31,659 nucleotides of DNA from an uncultured Campylobacter sp. (GTDB lineage Bacteria; Campylobacterota; Campylobacteria; Campylobacterales; Campylobacteraceae): NCBI RefSeq assembly GCF_905373215.1, contig NZ_CAJPRT010000018.1, forward strand, positions 1-31,659. The letters run 5' to 3'. A model generated the notes under the pieces. It did not search any database. It had not been told where the DNA came from and saw only the letters and a program-made list of their open reading frames with translations. The translations under genes were made by a program, and so were the position numbers. Shown here piece by piece: positions 1 through 8,695 of the stretch (position 1 is its first letter; every line of letters begins with the position of its first letter).

Positions 1-3000
1 CCGCTCTTTAAGCTAGCTAAGCTTGCGGCACGGGTTTCGGCGAAGGATTTGGTATTAGAGTTTACGCGCGCGCTAGGAGCCGAGGAAGCATCAAATCCTA
101 AATTTAGATAATTGCCGCTTTGATAAATTTTAGGGTTATAGCTTAGACTTACTCCTACATTTAGCGTTGCATGCATATTGGCTGCGTTAGGGGCTATAAG
201 GCTGCCGCTTCCTTGCTTATTGATTAGATGAATCTCGCTGCTTGGATTAATCGGGCCGCTTACTCCGCTGATATAAGCCGTGATATTGCTTACGTTGCTT
301 AGATCGGTATTAGCCGTAGGATCACTTAGGGTAAGTACGCTATCGCCTGCTCTAATGGAGCTAGGAAGGAAAAAATTTAGCCTGTCAAAGCCGCTAATAT
401 TTTTAGCGCTTAAGGAATTTACTGCCGCAGGAGAGCTATTGCTAGCTCCTATGTTAAGGGTGTTACCGCTGCCGCTTGCGCTTATTACGCCTACATTGTG
501 ACCGCTGATAAAATTTAACGTATTATTTGCGCCTGCTGCGTGGATATTTCTACCGTTAAAATTCTTATCTTCTCCCGCTTTGCCTATATCTATGTTATTT
601 CCGTTAAGACCGCCGGCACCAAGATACTTCTGCAGCTCATCCGCATCAAAGTCTCCATTTATGCTCTCGTTAGTCTTAATAAGCTTTTGAATATAAAGCT
701 CCCGCTCATCCTCGCTTATATTCATACCGCCTATATTTCTGCTAAAGGTATTGGCATCTTTTATAACATAGTTTTTATTTAGCTGAGTTACGTAGCCCTT
801 GTCTTTAAAGCGCGGATCATATCCGGTAAATTTACCGCCTCCGCTTTTATAGGCAAGTGTGTATTTCTTATTGTCGCCATCTGGATAGCTTGCATTGTTT
901 AAAGCGTTAAATTCGCTTGCCGAGTTTACGAATATATCGGTACCGCTTAGGTCGGTATTGCCGGAGCTGGTTAAGCTTAAAGCTCTTTTGGTACTAGACG
1001 AAGCATCGTTTTCTATCTCGCTAAGGGAGGCTAGGTTAAATTCCAATTTATTGAAATTTGCAAAATTCCCTGCATTTAGGCCATTGCCGGAGTTTGAAGA
1101 TAGGATATTTAGGCTATTGCCCGAATTGCTAGCGTTTGCACTAGATACGCCGTATATCGTGCCTGCTACGCTACCGCTTCTGAAATTTACTACGTTGTTG
1201 CTGCCGCTAGCGGCTTCCGCCGCGTAGACGTTGCCAGCAACTTGCGTGTTGCCGTTTAAATTTACAGTGTTGGAGGAGGCGGTGCCGCTAGCCTTTCCGC
1301 CGTATACGCTTCCGCCTACGTTTACCGAGTTAAGAGTGATAGTGTTGGAAATCGCGCTGTTTCCCTTGCCGCCTACCGCCATTGCTCCTACGCTGCCGTT
1401 GTTTATAGTTACGATATTGGATTTGGCTTCTCCATTGCTAGTATTGCCGCCGTAAATGCTATTGTGGATTATCGTAGCATTCGTAGTTACGCTATTATCG
1501 TGGACATCCCCGCCTCCGCCGCTATTATGGACGTTGGCAGCGTTTACGTATTTAACGTCTATCCCGCTTGCTTCGAAAGTTACATGGTTATTATAAATTT
1601 CTTGCGGGGTAGCGGAATTTGAGTATCCTCCGTCGATCTCACCTATGTTGCTTCCGCCCTTGATCTTGGCGTAGTTATCGTGGATGCTATTGCTTCCGTC
1701 CGTAGCGTCGTCTCTGCCCGAGCTTATGTTTTTGCCGCCTAGATTGCCTGCATTCTCCTTTACTATTACGGTGTTTCCTTTATTGCCGAATAGCTCAGTA
1801 GCGCCCGCAGCCCTATTGGAATTTTGATTTTGCATTAGCTCGCTTTGATCGAAATTGGGGTCTATCCAAGAACGAGTTAGAATGCCCTTTTGCATGATTA
1901 AATTCTTACTGTTTTCGACTTCGATCGTGGTGCCGGTGATTTGATAGTGATCTTTGTCGGTAATCGTGTAAATTTGATTATCTTGCACGGTTTGCGCGGC
2001 TCTGGTGATCGTGCCGCCGCCAGAGTTGTGGATCAGATAGTACTTTCCTTCGCCAAGATCTGATTTTATACCCTCTATCTTTGTGCCGTTTAAATTCGTA
2101 TTGCCGCCAGTGGTTAGAGTAAGTGGCGCATCGGCTTCGGTAGTAGAATATAGATCGTGAAAATTTATAGAGCCGAAATTTTTAATGTCCTTGGCTTTTT
2201 TCACGCCGCCGCCGACCCAATTTTCGATATGCAAGGTATTGGTTTTATCCGTAGGCTTATTGCTGCCGTAGATTGTACCGCTTATCGTGCCGCCTCTAAA
2301 ATTTACGTTGCTATTCTCGACGCTGCCGCTTGTAGCGTAGCCTGCATAGACGTCTCCTGCTATCGTCGTTCTTTCTTTATTGATATAAACGACTGCGTTT
2401 TTGACGCTTCCCGCACGTGCGCCATAGACATTGCCTCCGATGTGTACGCCTTTGTTGGAGTCTGACGCTCCTAGAGTAACTCTATCCCCGTCCGATTCGC
2501 CTGCGATACCGTCTGCTGCAGCGACATCACCTTTTACGGTGCCTTTTATAAGATCAACTACGCTTCGCGAGCTTGAGGCGCCGCCCAAAGAGCCCGTGAC
2601 ACTGCCTACGATTGTATCGTCGTTGCTGATTTCCACGCGATTTGCGCTCATTACGCTAGCACTATTTGCTTGACCGCCTACTACTTGGTAATTTTGCGCT
2701 TTTAGCTTTGCGCTTATGGATACGGAGTTTGCGCTAGAGTTTCCGCTTCCGCCCGCTGCGCCCCAAATTCTACCACTACCGCTTAAAGTAATAGTGCTTG
2801 TGCCGCCGTAATAAGGCGCCGTTATATTGACGCTATTAGAGTTACTTTGCCCTGTGGAGGATTGCGCGCCGAATATATCGAAGCTCCCTCTAAATGTGCC
2901 ACCTTTGATAGTTATTCTATTTGATACGGCATCGCCGCCGCCGCTTACTATGCCGCCTACGATTACATTTGTAACGGAGCCGTTGCCGATAGTGCCTCCG

Positions 3001-3611
3001 TCGATTGTTATGGTGTTAGAGGAGGCTTTTTTGTCCGCTCCGCTTCTGCCGCCGATGATATTATAATGTCTATTTGAGCTACCGCCGAAGTTATCGGCAT
3101 TTCCCGTAATTTCGGCGCCGTATTTTACAAAAACCTGATTTCGCGTCGCTTCGCCTTCGTTACCTGTTTTAGACGCCGCTATGCCTTGCCCGCCTACAAC
3201 TAAATTTACCTTAGAGCCGTTTTCCAAGCTCACGTAATTATCCGATACACCCTTGGCCTCAGCACCTATTGCGATACTCACGTAAGCGTTTGCGCCTCTA
3301 ATCGTAAGTCTATTGTTGGAGGCGGAGTTTAACTCGGTAAAGCCCGCAATCCCGTCGCCGCTTCCTCCGCCGTAAATCACGCTGCTGGAGTAGTCCGTCC
3401 CGCCGCTTACAACGCCCGTAATCGTCGTAATATTGCCATTTGGGCTGGTACTTCCGCTGCCGCTAGTGTTGCCGCTAAATCCCGCCGAATAGAGGTTATT
3501 ATGGGTATGGATAAGCGGCGGATTAGAATCTGCATTGCAAAGTGCTTGTGCGGGCGCTAGTGCGAGTACCGCTGCGAGGCTAAGCATAGAGGAGCAGATG
3601 GATTTTTTCAT
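1..3611 (-). CDS. Autotransporter-type surface adhesin, passenger part (3' end outside window)
   Basis: The minus-strand frame opens at ATG 3609-3611 and stays open for 1203 codons to the window edge. AAAGGA lies about 7 bases before the start. Residues 1-23 form a Sec signal peptide (MKKSICSS, hydrophobic core, AQA cleavage site). The rest is Gly/Ser/Asn/Thr-rich with recurring strand-turn units of the type SNxVxIxxGxVxGxVYGG, the pattern of beta-helical autotransporter passengers. Three modules each end in NTLxI, then a D/NFxxLNF-like line, then NTDLSGT-like (near 2240-2070, 1120-925 and 470-260). The last visible residues, SKSFAETRAASLASL, resemble the linker that comes just before the beta-barrel in such proteins, so about 300 more residues are expected outside the window. 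Inferred role: secreted through its own barrel and displayed on the outer membrane as an adhesin or biofilm factor. The ligand cannot be told. Confidence 0.85.
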   Translation of the reverse strand, partial: MKKSICSSMLSLAAVLALAPAQALCNADSNPPLIHTHNNLYSAGFSGNTSGSGSTSPNGNITTITGVVSGGTDYSSSVIYGGGSGDGIAGFTELNSASNNRLTIRGANAYVSIAIGAEAKGVSDNYVSLENGSKVNLVVGGQGIAASKTGNEGEATRNQVFVKYGAEITGNADNFGGSSNRHYNIIGGRSGADKKASSNTITIDGGTIGNGSVTNVIVGGIVSGGGDAVSNRITIKGGTFRGSFDIFGAQSSTGQSNSNSVNITAPYYGGTSTITLSGSGRIWGAAGGSGNSSANSVSISAKLKAQNYQVVGGQANSASVMSANRVEISNDDTIVGSVTGSLGGASSSRSVVDLIKGTVKGDVAAADGIAGESDGDRVTLGASDSNKGVHIGGNVYGARAGSVKNAVVYINKERTTIAGDVYAGYATSGSVENSNVNFRGGTISGTIYGSNKPTDKTNTLHIENWVGGGVKKAKDIKNFGSINFHDLYSTTEADAPLTLTTGGNTNLNGTKIEGIKSDLGEGKYYLIHNSGGGTITRAAQTVQDNQIYTITDKDHYQITGTTIEVENSKNLIMQKGILTRSWIDPNFDQSELMQNQNSNRAAGATELFGNKGNTVIVKENAGNLGGKNISSGRDDATDGSNSIHDNYAKIKGGSNIGEIDGGYSNSATPQEIYNNHVTFEASGIDVKYVNAANVHNSGGGGDVHDNSVTTNATIIHNSIYGGNTSNGEAKSNIVTINNGSVGAMAVGGKGNSAISNTITLNSVNVGGSVYGGKASGTASSNTVNLNGNTQVAGNVYAAEAASGSNNVVNFRSGSVAGTIYGVSSANASNSGNSLNILSSNSGNGLNAGNFANFNKLEFNLASLSEIENDASSSTKRALSLTSSGNTDLSGTDIFVNSASEFNALNNASYPDGDNKKYTLAYKSGGGKFTGYDPRFKDKGYVTQLNKNYVIKDANTFSRNIGGMNISEDERELYIQKLIKTNESINGDFDADELQKYLGAGGLNGNNIDIGKAGEDKNFNGRNIHAAGANNTLNFISGHNVGVISASGSGNTLNIGASNSSPAAVNSLSAKNISGFDRLNFFLPSSIRAGDSVLTLSDPTANTDLSNVSNITAYISGVSGPINPSSEIHLINKQGSGSLIAPNAANMHATLNVGVSLSYNPKIYQSGNYLNLGFDASSAPSARVNSNTKSFAETRAASLASLKS

Positions 3612-3643
3612 ATATTGATCCTTTGAAATTCGTAAAGTTTGCG

Positions 3644-3672
3644 ATTATACATAAAAATAGATCAGTTTGCAA
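3644..3672 (-). promoter_or_regulatory. Promoter of the autotransporter gene
   Basis: On the minus strand TTGCAA (3667-3672) and TATAAT (3644-3649) are separated by 17 bases. The -10 is preceded by a T-rich stretch as in Campylobacter sigma70 promoters. It lies about 33 bases upstream of the start codon. This is the best-formed promoter in the window. Confidence 0.7.
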
Positions 3673-3796
3673 TATGAAATTTTAAAGAAGCGCTGGTTAG
3701 TCTTTGACAGAGGGGGCTGCGTTTGTAATTTTAAGTAATAAAAATTTACTCTTTGCACAGAATAAATTCATGGCTGTGAAATTTAACCTTTTTTTA

Positions 3797-3805
3797 GGGG
3801 GGGGG
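3797..3805. repeat. G9 homopolymer tract
   Basis: Nine consecutive G, preceded by T7-A, in otherwise AT-rich intergenic DNA. G tracts of eight or more are the classical phase-variable contingency repeats of Campylobacter. The tract is about 190 bases upstream of the adhesin start and about 150 bases beyond its -10, so it is outside the core promoter. An effect on expression is inference. Confidence 0.8.
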
Positions 3806-3912
3806 TATTTCGAGTGGATTGCAAGTGGTAAAAAAATCCTAGTAAAGAGATTTTGAGCAAAATTTGAAATAATAAAAATCTGAGCTAAATTTATTTTAGC
3901 AATTCCAAACTG

Positions 3913-3991
3913 CAGTAGAATTTATGCAGGGTAAATTTTAAAAGGACGAAACAAAAGTCTGCGCGCTGCAAAACTCAGTAGAATTTATGCA
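3913..3991. repeat. Direct repeat, period 63 bases
   Basis: CAGTAGAATTTATGCA occurs exactly at 3913-3928 and again at 3976-3991. The flanks also match imperfectly (CAAACTG versus CAAAACT before it, a TAAatTTTaAA-type run after it). It looks like an old tandem duplication. It contains no known binding motif that I recognise. Confidence 0.6.
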
Positions 3992-4187
3992 AGATAATTT
4001 TTAAACGAGCGGAATTTTATATAAATGCCGTTTCGCCCGCGAAAATGCTTTTTTGAAAAATTTAAACGAGCAAGATTGGGCGATAAAATTTTACGTGATT
4101 TCCGCTGCAAGAGCTAAAGCATAGCAAGCAGGAGATAAATTTACGCGATAAATCTTGCGTGATAAATTTTAAAATGAGCCGCAAATC

Positions 4188-4991
4188 CTACAAGAAGCTG
4201 TAAATTCCATCTAGCAAGAAATATCTTTTATCCGCAGCGCCGTGATAAAATGGATTAAAAGTTCCCTCGTATGCCTTTTCAAAAAAGCCTTCTTTGCTTA
4301 GCTTTATAAGCTCTGCATTGACGAAATCCAGTAGCTCTTTATTGCCCTTCTGCACGCCAATACCCATGAAATCGGGCTTACCTAGAGTTTTAAGCGGCAC
4401 TTCTACCTCGCTATCGACTACCGGATATGCCATCGCGATGAGATTATCGGTCGCGTAGGCGTCCACGTCGCCGTCTTTTAGCATGCGGTAGCACTCCCTG
4501 GCGATCTTACAAAATGTAAAATTTCCAAAGCCTTCTTGTTTAAAAAATGCCTCGCCCGTACCGCCGCTTTCGAGTAAAATTCTCTTCTCCCGTAGATCGG
4601 CTAAGGATTTTATTCTATCGGCTTTGCGGGTTAAAACCCCAAGATTTACCGAAAAATACGGTGTTGAAAAATCGATCTGCTGCGCGCGTTCAGGCGTAAT
4701 GGTAATCGTAGCGATGACGATATCTACGCGGTTGTTTACTAAAGCTGGAATTCTATCCTCGACCTTCATCGGCACAAGCTCGATTCTGCCGCCTTTTTCG
4801 CCGAAAAGATCATTTGCTATGGCCTGCGCCATCGTAACTTCAAAACCCTCAAAAGTTCCATCGTTCAGCTCGCTAAAAGGAGGCTGTCCGTCGTAAACGC
4901 CAATGCGAACGACGCCTTTTGATCTGATCTGTTCCAAACTATCGGCGAAAGCAACGATAAATGGTAGCAACATTGCAAGAAGCAATTTCAT
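4188..4991 (-). CDS. Periplasmic amino acid-type ABC transporter substrate-binding protein (copy 1)
   Basis: The 267-residue product starts with a signal peptide ending near FADS and has no lipobox, so it should be a soluble periplasmic receptor. It has the SBP family 3 pattern of PEB1/HisJ-like proteins: GVVRIGVYDGQPPFS, FEGFEVTMAQAIA, TITPERAQQIDFSTPYF with the ligand-carboxylate Arg, and DAYATDN with the ligand-amino Asp. Two cysteines (FCKIARECY) are conserved in all three copies and could form a disulfide. It is the last of three tandem paralogs, 101 bases after copy 2, with AAGGAT before ATG. After the usual fold end comes a tail (ADKRYFLLDGIY) shared by all copies. No permease or ATPase is nearby, so the receptor must pair with a transporter encoded elsewhere. 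The substrate is unknown; polar amino acids are the family norm. Confidence 0.9.
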   Translation of the reverse strand: MKLLLAMLLPFIVAFADSLEQIRSKGVVRIGVYDGQPPFSELNDGTFEGFEVTMAQAIANDLFGEKGGRIELVPMKVEDRIPALVNNRVDIVIATITITPERAQQIDFSTPYFSVNLGVLTRKADRIKSLADLREKRILLESGGTGEAFFKQEGFGNFTFCKIARECYRMLKDGDVDAYATDNLIAMAYPVVDSEVEVPLKTLGKPDFMGIGVQKGNKELLDFVNAELIKLSKEGFFEKAYEGTFNPFYHGAADKRYFLLDGIYSFL

Positions 4992-5092
4992 GGCAAATCC
5001 TTAAATTTAATCTCTTTTCCGCCTTCAAACGAAGCAGGAAATTTTATTTATTAAAATTCTAAAAGCCGGACTTAAAAATTTAAAGCAAGCTC

Positions 5093-5899
5093 TTAGAGCA
5101 TATTATAAATTCCATCTAGCAGAAAATACTTCTTATCTGCCGTACCGCGATAGAATGGATCAAAGCTCTGCTCGTAGGCCTTTTTGAAAAAGCCCTCTTT
5201 GCTTAGCTTGATGAGCTCTGTATTGACGAAATCAAGTAGTTCCTTGTTGTCTTTCTGCACGCCGATGCCGATGAAATCGCTAGGACCTAGGTTTTTAAAC
5301 GGCACTTCCAAAGTATCATCGATGACGGAATATGCAAGCACTATGAGATTGTCGTTTATATAGCCGTCCGCATCGCCATTTCGAATCATTTCGTAGCATT
5401 CCTTAGCCGAAGCGCAATGGCCTAAATTTTTAAATCCTTTGTTTTTGAAAAATTTCTCGGCTACCGTCGCGTCGCCTTCGAATACGATCTTTTTATCATG
5501 AAGCTGTGCGATATCGGTAAAAGCGTCGGCTTTGCGCGTTAATACGCCTAAATTTACGGAGAGGTAGGGGAGGGAGAAATCGATCTTTCTTTTTCGTTCG
5601 TTGGTGATGCTAAATAGACCGATAACTAAATCAAGCTTATTTGCCTCTAAAAATGGAATTCTATCATTTACGCTTAGTGGGATGAACTCGATTTTGCCCT
5701 CTTTTTTGCCAAAAATTTCTTTAGCGATAGCGTTTGCAAGATCGATTTCAAATCCTTCAAATTTGCCGCCGCTAGACTCGCAAAGCGGCGGATGATCGTC
5801 GCGCACTCCGATGCGAATGACGCCGTTTTGTCTGATTTGATCTAGGCTATCGGCAAAAAGCGCCACACAAAATAGAGCCGCTATAAAAAGTAGTTTCAT
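5093..5899 (-). CDS. Periplasmic amino acid-type ABC transporter substrate-binding protein (copy 2)
   Basis: A 268-residue paralog of its two neighbours with the same architecture: signal peptide to about residue 17, GVIRIGVRDDHPPL, FEGFEIDLANAIA, SITNERKRKIDFSLPYL, YINDN and the YFLLDGIY tail. It has the same cysteine pair (HCASAKECY). Copies 1 and 2 are nearly identical over GIGVQKxNKELLDFVN and the following ELIKLSKEGFF, much more alike than in the ligand-contacting parts. That fits duplication followed by diverging ligand preference, or gene conversion at the 3' end. One difference is an extra Cys in the first-lobe loop (PPLCES). AAGGACA precedes the ATG. It probably shares a transcript with the other two copies. 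Confidence 0.9.
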   Translation of the reverse strand: MKLLFIAALFCVALFADSLDQIRQNGVIRIGVRDDHPPLCESSGGKFEGFEIDLANAIAKEIFGKKEGKIEFIPLSVNDRIPFLEANKLDLVIGLFSITNERKRKIDFSLPYLSVNLGVLTRKADAFTDIAQLHDKKIVFEGDATVAEKFFKNKGFKNLGHCASAKECYEMIRNGDADGYINDNLIVLAYSVIDDTLEVPFKNLGPSDFIGIGVQKDNKELLDFVNTELIKLSKEGFFKKAYEQSFDPFYRGTADKKYFLLDGIYNML

Positions 5900-5993
5900 T
5901 TTATGTCCTTAAAATTGGATTTCGCATATTATCCGCTTATCATAAATGACGTTTTAGTCGAAGCCGTTAGATAAAAAACTGCTAAATTTCGTC

Positions 5994-6803
5994 CTAAAAT
6001 ATGGCATAGAGCCCATCTAGTAAGAAATATTTTTTATCTGCAGCGCCTTGATAAAATGGCTTGAAAGTTTCATCATAAGAACGTTCGAAAAAGCCCTGTT
6101 TGCTAAGTGTAACAAGCTCTTTATTTATCAGATCAAGCAGTTCGGTATTGCCTTTGCGCACCCCGATGCCTAAGAATTCTGGATTGCCTAGATTTTGGAT
6201 TGCTACTTCTAAATTGTCGTCGATAATGGAATAAGCTAGCACGATGAGATTATCGTTAACGTACGCATCAGCTTTGCCTTGTTTAAGCATATCGTAGCAT
6301 TCGGTAGTAATGGAGCAGTGGATTAGATTGTGGATTTTATTTTTATACAAAAAATTTTCTGCCGTAGTACCGCTACCCTCTACTAAGACCTTTTTGTTTG
6401 AAAGATCGTCTATGCTTTTGATACCATCGCTTTTACGCGTCAAAACTCCCAAGCTCATCGAAAAATATGGATAAGAAAAGTCGATTTGCCTTTTTCTATC
6501 TTGCGTTATAGTGATGGTCGCGACTGCAAAATCTACCTTATCGTTTTGTAATGCAGAGATCCTATCGGTGGCATTTAAAGGGACAAACTCGACTCTACCG
6601 CGCTTATCGCCGAATATGCTCTTAGCTATAGCATCTGCAAGGTTGATTTCAAAGCCTTCGAAATTACCACTTTTTTCATCACTGAAAGGTGGCCTACCAT
6701 CACGGACACCGATTTTAACGACTCCGGCAGATCTGATCTGCTCCAAACTGCCCGCAAAAACATTGCTGCAAAGCGTAAAAATAATGCAAAAAAGTAGCTT
6801 CAT
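5994..6803 (-). CDS. Periplasmic amino acid-type ABC transporter substrate-binding protein (copy 3, first of the array)
   Basis: A 269-residue paralog, promoter-proximal in the array. The signal peptide ends near VFAGS. Family 3 features are GVVKIGVRDGRPPFS, FEGFEINLADAIA, TITQDRKRQIDFSYPYF, YVNDN and the tail ADKKYFLLDGLY. The cysteine pair (HCSITTECY) is kept. AAAGGAT stands before the ATG. Upstream on the minus strand are AT-rich -10-like words (TAAAAT at 6851-6856) but no convincing -35. Spacing to copy 2 is 94 bases and no strong terminator lies between, so co-transcription is plausible. Function as for copy 1: capture of a small polar solute in the periplasm. The ligand is not identifiable from sequence alone. 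Confidence 0.9.
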   Translation of the reverse strand: MKLLFCIIFTLCSNVFAGSLEQIRSAGVVKIGVRDGRPPFSDEKSGNFEGFEINLADAIAKSIFGDKRGRVEFVPLNATDRISALQNDKVDFAVATITITQDRKRQIDFSYPYFSMSLGVLTRKSDGIKSIDDLSNKKVLVEGSGTTAENFLYKNKIHNLIHCSITTECYDMLKQGKADAYVNDNLIVLAYSIIDDNLEVAIQNLGNPEFLGIGVRKGNTELLDLINKELVTLSKQGFFERSYDETFKPFYQGAADKKYFLLDGLYAIF

Positions 6804-7215
6804 AAACTATCCTTTTCTTAAATTTAATATTATCCCTTAGATATTGTGTGATTTTACCCTAAAATAGTTAAACATAACTTCAATTACATAATACGGATTG
6901 CTAAATCGGTAGTAAGTGAACGAGATTAGAATTTAAGAAGCGATAGATAAAATTTTATGAAGTGAAATTTAGCCGTAGCGAAATGTCGCGCAGGAAAGTA
7001 TAGACTTTAATTAAAATTTATCTATCGTAATTTACGGCGCAGTTTTTGCGGTATCGCCATAGAATTTTAATTTGGAATTCATCCATCATACCTGCTTGCT
7101 TTTCGAGCTGGAATTTTACGTCTTGCCTACGTGCCGCATATTTCGCAATAAAATTTTAAAATTTGCTTGGATCGTAATGTTTTTTTGCGTTATAGAATTT
7201 TATGGTATTTTAAAA
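6804..7215. other. Gene-free 412 bases, AT-rich, with a 10-bp inverted repeat
   Basis: No reading frame is convincing. GATAGATAAA (6942-6951) and TTTATCTATC (7017-7026) form a perfect 10-bp inverted repeat with a 65-base loop. The upstream part contains the leader of the binding-protein array. The remainder is TAAAATTT-rich spacer. Confidence 0.5.
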
Positions 7216-7719
7216 CTATTTTTCGCCAACTTCTACGATTTTGCTTAGCACGTATTGTTCTAGCTCGCGTCTAGGCACGTCGTTTTTGAGCGCTTCGTTG
7301 TAGATGTTTTCGACTATGCGGCTGTATTTTTCGTAGGGAAAGTAGAGGAAATGGTTCGCCCATGCGCGTTTGATGAGCTCGTGGGTAAGCTTCTTTCTAG
7401 CCCACGCCTTAAAGCAATCAAAGCCGATAAAAACCGCCGACGTCGCTATGATCGTAAATAAAATGGAGAAGTGAAAGTTGATCTTTTCAAACGTCGCGTG
7501 CGTCAGCGTTATCAAAAACATAACGCTGACGAATGCGAAGCAGGCGAAGATCACGTAGGATTTGCCGTAGTTAAATTTAAAATTTAGCTTCGAAGGATCG
7601 ACGAGCATCCCGTCGTTAAACTCGGCGTTGGCTTCGAGCAGATCACGGAAAAGCACGGGTTTATGCGACACATGAAACATAATTTCTAAAAGCCTATCTT
7701 TAAAATTTGATTTATCCAT
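7216..7719 (-). CDS. Small two-helix membrane protein of unknown function
   Basis: A 167-residue protein that I do not recognise. An N-terminal cytoplasmic-looking segment of about 50 residues is followed by two membrane spans (about residues 53-74 and 82-102) separated by a very short loop. A charged C-terminal domain (about 103-167) looks helical and ends in a Lys/Glu-rich tail. GAAGGA lies 8 bases before the ATG and a TATAAT (7744-7749, minus) lies further upstream. The gene diverges from the aminotransferase gene. The hairpin topology with both ends in the cytoplasm is inference from the distribution of basic residues. Confidence 0.75.
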   Translation of the reverse strand: MDKSNFKDRLLEIMFHVSHKPVLFRDLLEANAEFNDGMLVDPSKLNFKFNYGKSYVIFACFAFVSVMFLITLTHATFEKINFHFSILFTIIATSAVFIGFDCFKAWARKKLTHELIKRAWANHFLYFPYEKYSRIVENIYNEALKNDVPRRELEQYVLSKIVEVGEK

Positions 7720-7743
7720 CGGAGTTCCTTCGATTTTTGCGGC

Positions 7744-7749
7744 ATTATA
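7744..7749 (-). promoter_or_regulatory. -10 element for the 7719 gene
   Basis: GATATAATGC on the minus strand contains a perfect TATAAT 25 bases upstream of the ATG. No -35 is recognisable, which is common in this genus. Confidence 0.5.
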
Positions 7750-7772
7750 TCTTAAATTAAATTGTTATAAGA

Positions 7773-7778
7773 TAAAAT
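7773..7778 (+). promoter_or_regulatory. -10 element for the aminotransferase gene
   Basis: TAAAAT, just after TATAAGA, lies 24 bases before the ATG at 7803 in an 83-base divergent intergenic region. The exact hexamer is uncertain because TATAAG at 7765-7770 is an alternative. Confidence 0.4.
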
Positions 7779-7802
7779 GGTGCGAAATTTCAAGGAGAGA
7801 TT

Positions 7803-8681
7803 ATGTTTGAAATCAGCGGAATGAGCGGCGACGAGATAGTCTATATTAACGGCAAGCTTTGCAAGGCCAAAGAGGCCGCGATAAGCCCTTTTGATCGCGG
7901 TTTTGTGCTTGGAGACGGCATCTATGAAGTAGCGCCCGTGGTAAATTCTAAAATTTGCGACAGGGCGGATTTTTGGGAGCGCTTTGAGCGCAGCGCCACG
8001 CAGATCGAGCTAAAAATTCCATATTCTCGCGAAAAATATGAGGAAATTTTATATGAGCTCATCGCGCAGGGCGGCGTGAGCGAGGGCGCTTTCTACACTC
8101 AGATCACAAGAGGTGCCGCGATGCGCGATTTTGATTACGTTCGCGACATCGAGCCCAGCGTCTTTGCTTTTGTGTATCATACGCAAATTTTTGATAATCC
8201 GCTCGCAAAAGAGGGGATCGAGATCGTAAGCCTGCCCGAGATCCGCTGGCATAGGCGCGACATAAAATCTATTTCGCTTCTTGCGCAGTGTATCTTAAAG
8301 CACGAGGCCCATAAGGCGGGCGCTTATGAGTGCTTTTTGATCGAGGACGGGCTAGTTACTGAGTGTTCGAGCTCTAGCGCGTTTATCATCAAAGATGACG
8401 TTCTGATCACGCGGCCGCTTTCAAACGACATACTGCCCGGCATCCGCCGCAAGGTGATCTTGGGTCTTGCCGAGCAAGCGGGGCTGAGCGTGCAGCAGCG
8501 AGCGTTTGGAATGAGCGAGGTTTATGAAGCCGATGAGGCCTTCATCAGCGCGGCAACGCTGATGGTGCTGCCGATCGTAAAAGCAGACGGCAGAGCGATC
8601 GGCAGCGGTGCGGTCGGCAAATACGTACCTCGCCTGCGCGAGATGTACGCCGCGCGGCTAAGAGCCGAAGCGGGGCTGTAA
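7803..8681 (+). CDS. Class IV PLP-dependent aminotransferase, D-amino acid transaminase-like
   Basis: This 292-residue enzyme has the fold-type IV signature in order: YINGKL and SPFDRGFVLGDGIYEV near the N-terminus, RWHRRDIKSISLL with the likely PLP lysine at K155, TECSSSSAFI with E187, and SAATLMVLPI near the C-terminus. The RWxRxDIKS context is typical of D-amino acid (D-alanine) aminotransferases, which interconvert D-Ala and D-Glu for peptidoglycan. Branched-chain aminotransferase or aminodeoxychorismate lyase are the alternatives in the same family. AAGGAGAG a few bases upstream supports the first ATG at 7803 rather than the internal ATG at 7821. The gene is single, convergent with the 8728 gene. 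Confidence 0.9.
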   Translation: MFEISGMSGDEIVYINGKLCKAKEAAISPFDRGFVLGDGIYEVAPVVNSKICDRADFWERFERSATQIELKIPYSREKYEEILYELIAQGGVSEGAFYTQITRGAAMRDFDYVRDIEPSVFAFVYHTQIFDNPLAKEGIEIVSLPEIRWHRRDIKSISLLAQCILKHEAHKAGAYECFLIEDGLVTECSSSSAFIIKDDVLITRPLSNDILPGIRRKVILGLAEQAGLSVQQRAFGMSEVYEADEAFISAATLMVLPIVKADGRAIGSGAVGKYVPRLREMYAARLRAEAGL

Positions 8682-8695
8682 TAGGGCGGTCAAAT

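Larger units (their letters stand above)
3612..4187. other. Intergenic region with G9 tract and 63-bp-period repeat
   Basis: This 576-base region holds the autotransporter promoter, a nine-base G tract at 3797-3805 and a direct repeat at 3913-3991. A 28-codon frame crosses the G tract on the plus strand (3770-3856). It has no convincing ribosome binding site, so it is not called as a gene. The rest is AT-rich with AAATTT-type words. Confidence 0.6.

Noticed and set aside
280..3066. Plus-strand frames rich in Leu, Pro and Thr opposite the autotransporter gene
   Set aside because: They are shadows of the repetitive minus-strand adhesin frame and have no ribosome binding sites.
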